Shown here piece by piece: positions 63,047-64,000 of a DNA stretch of 64,000 bases. Under the pieces are notes generated by a model, which was given only the letters and a program-made list of their open reading frames with translations, did no database searches and was not told where the DNA came from. The DNA is taken from positions 20,826 to 84,825 of the forward strand of contig MWDF01000006.1 of assembly GCA_002070415.1 (NCBI GenBank), written 5' to 3'. Position 1 is the stretch's first letter. Every line of letters begins with the position of its first letter. Made by a program: the position numbers and the translations under genes. Source of the DNA: Firmicutes bacterium ADurb.Bin153. GTDB taxonomy: Bacteria; Bacillota; DTU025; MWDF01.

Positions 63047-63631
63047 CTCTCACCAATACGATATGGGCTCCATCGCTAAATACGCATTTCCATATATTGA
63101 GAATATTTCCTTCCAGTGCCGAAGTATTCTATTAGCACCAAGAATGGGGCCCTGCCCCAACCTAAACAGCTATCATGGACGACGACATCTCTACCGATGA
63201 AGGCTCGCGACACGGTTAAACAAGCCTCATATGCCCATGAGACTGCGGCCGGGTAGCCAAATGATTCTGCAATGTAGGGAACATGACGATTGTCAGCTCA
63301 CCGGAAGTTCTTAACCAGTTTGGTTTTGAAGTCAGGTGTTGAACCCGCACGAGGTTGCCCTCGGCTGATCTTTGGTCATCTGCATCCGGAGTACGAATGG
63401 GGATATGACGGGCACTATAGATAGTTAGGCAAAGAGACAGTGCGAACTGCTCCCCGTCCATCCTTCACGAATAGGATCTTACCGGTCCTACAGCACCAGA
63501 ATCACATAACGGCGTTATCTTGCTTTACTTTTAGTTAAGGCCATATGATTGTGTAAATTGGTAAGAGCCAAGTCAAGGTCCCGGTTACAATGTAAGTGCG
63601 ACCAAAACAAAGTGATCGGGAGGGACTTGAA
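63047..63631. other. Non-coding region leading into the IS element
   Basis: About 585 bases without a credible gene. A small hairpin TGGGGC-CCT-GCCCCA lies at 63145-63159. The last roughly 80 bases, from about ATTGTGTAAATTGGT near 63549, probably include the left end of the IS256-type element, since TGTGTAAA-like termini are common there. The exact end cannot be fixed without the other inverted repeat. Confidence 0.4.
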
Positions 63632-64000
63632 ATGGCTCAATACAATATTAGCATCGATTCGGCATGGCTTGGCAACCTGCTTACGACAGCGGCAAAGGAC
63701 AGCTCGATGGCAAAGATGGTAGAGAGCGTACTCAACCAGATCCTGGAGCATCAGGCAAAGGAACAGGTGGGCGCGGACAGGTATGAGCGTAGCGACACCA
63801 GGCAGGCATACAGGAATGGCATGTACCCCCATGTGATCAGCACTAGGATAGGCAGCTTGGTGCTGAGGGTGCCAAGGCTAAGGGACGGGAAGTTCTCAAC
63901 GGAGCTGTTCTCGAGGTATCAGAGGAGCGAGCAGGCGCTATTGCTGGCACTGATGGAGATGTGCGTGAACGGCGTCTCGACCAGGAAGGTGCAGAACATA
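63632..64000 (+). CDS. IS256-family (mutator-type) transposase, N-terminal part
   Basis: About 123 residues are visible before the window ends. MVESVLNQILEHQAKEQVGA (20 residues), RNGMYPHVISTRIGSLVLRV (20 residues; RNGYxxRxxxTxxGxxxLxVPR pattern), then VPRLRDGKFSTELFSRYQRS (20 residues) and a helical segment are the family N-terminal domain. The catalytic DDE residues lie beyond the window. The frame is open throughout, so the element may be intact. An AGGGACTTGAA site precedes the ATG. Confidence 0.9.
   Translation, partial: MAQYNISIDSAWLGNLLTTAAKDSSMAKMVESVLNQILEHQAKEQVGADRYERSDTRQAYRNGMYPHVISTRIGSLVLRVPRLRDGKFSTELFSRYQRSEQALLLALMEMCVNGVSTRKVQNI

Noticed and set aside
1..64000. CRISPR arrays, rRNA or tRNA genes
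   Set aside because: I looked for regularly spaced direct repeats and for tRNA/rRNA signatures on both strands and saw none.

Overview
The window is GC-rich bacterial DNA with tightly packed, often 4-bp-overlapping genes, strong use of AGG/AGA arginine codons, several GTG/TTG starts, and no rRNA, tRNA or CRISPR array that I can see. The gene content suggests an anaerobic, organic-acid or amino-acid using diderm: tripartite tricarboxylate transporter, PPi-type phosphofructokinase, split transketolase, molybdenum hydroxylase, and a small beta-barrel protein ending in Phe. This would fit a member of the Synergistota, but that is inference from gene content only.

Layout. 0-6 kb: end of an AI-2E family permease, a secreted FMN-binding protein and the SbcCD nuclease (minus). 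6.3-11.5 kb: PPi-phosphofructokinase and a four-gene YehZYXW/Osm-type compatible-solute ABC importer (plus). 11.5-17.7 kb: a TatT-like TPR protein, then an operon for a three-subunit molybdenum hydroxylase with a MocA-like cytidylyltransferase, an unknown membrane protein and a THEP1-like NTPase. 17.9-20.6 kb: a cation/H+ antiporter and a secreted beta-propeller-like gene broken by an in-frame TGA. 20.7-27.8 kb: one minus-strand operon gntR-aconitase-tctC-tctB-tctA-icd, which imports a tricarboxylate and converts it to 2-oxoglutarate, behind a palindromic operator. 28-34.3 kb: a large repeat protein (BspA-type leucine-rich repeats plus carboxypeptidase-regulatory-like modules), a glycosyltransferase and a two-gene transketolase.

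34.7-38.6 kb is an A+T-richer accessory island carrying a SEC-C protein and a two-gene cassette of a DUF3307 membrane protein plus a SatD protein. The island has decayed transposase fragments near both ends and an imperfect 27-bp direct repeat. The SatD protein keeps what look like the two metal-binding aspartates of a nucleotide-cyclase/GGDEF palm domain, followed by a helix-turn-helix. With its overlapping membrane partner it is the best candidate here for an under-described signalling or defence system.

38.6-48.4 kb holds housekeeping and stress genes: a GyrI-like protein, a GNAT, an SDR, proBAC, a self-regulated ArsR-type repressor with an MFS exporter, a small outer-membrane protein and a phosphoribosyltransferase. 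48.6-55.3 kb: a secreted set of two metallophosphoesterases and one unknown protein, divergent from a two-component system. 55.4-61.4 kb: an adenylate-forming enzyme with an acyltransferase-like membrane protein, a PadR/DUF1700 pair and an RCC1-repeat lipoprotein. 61.4-64 kb is poorly coding and ends with a formylglycine-enzyme-like lipoprotein gene broken by an in-frame TAG at a conserved Trp position, and the start of an IS256-family element.
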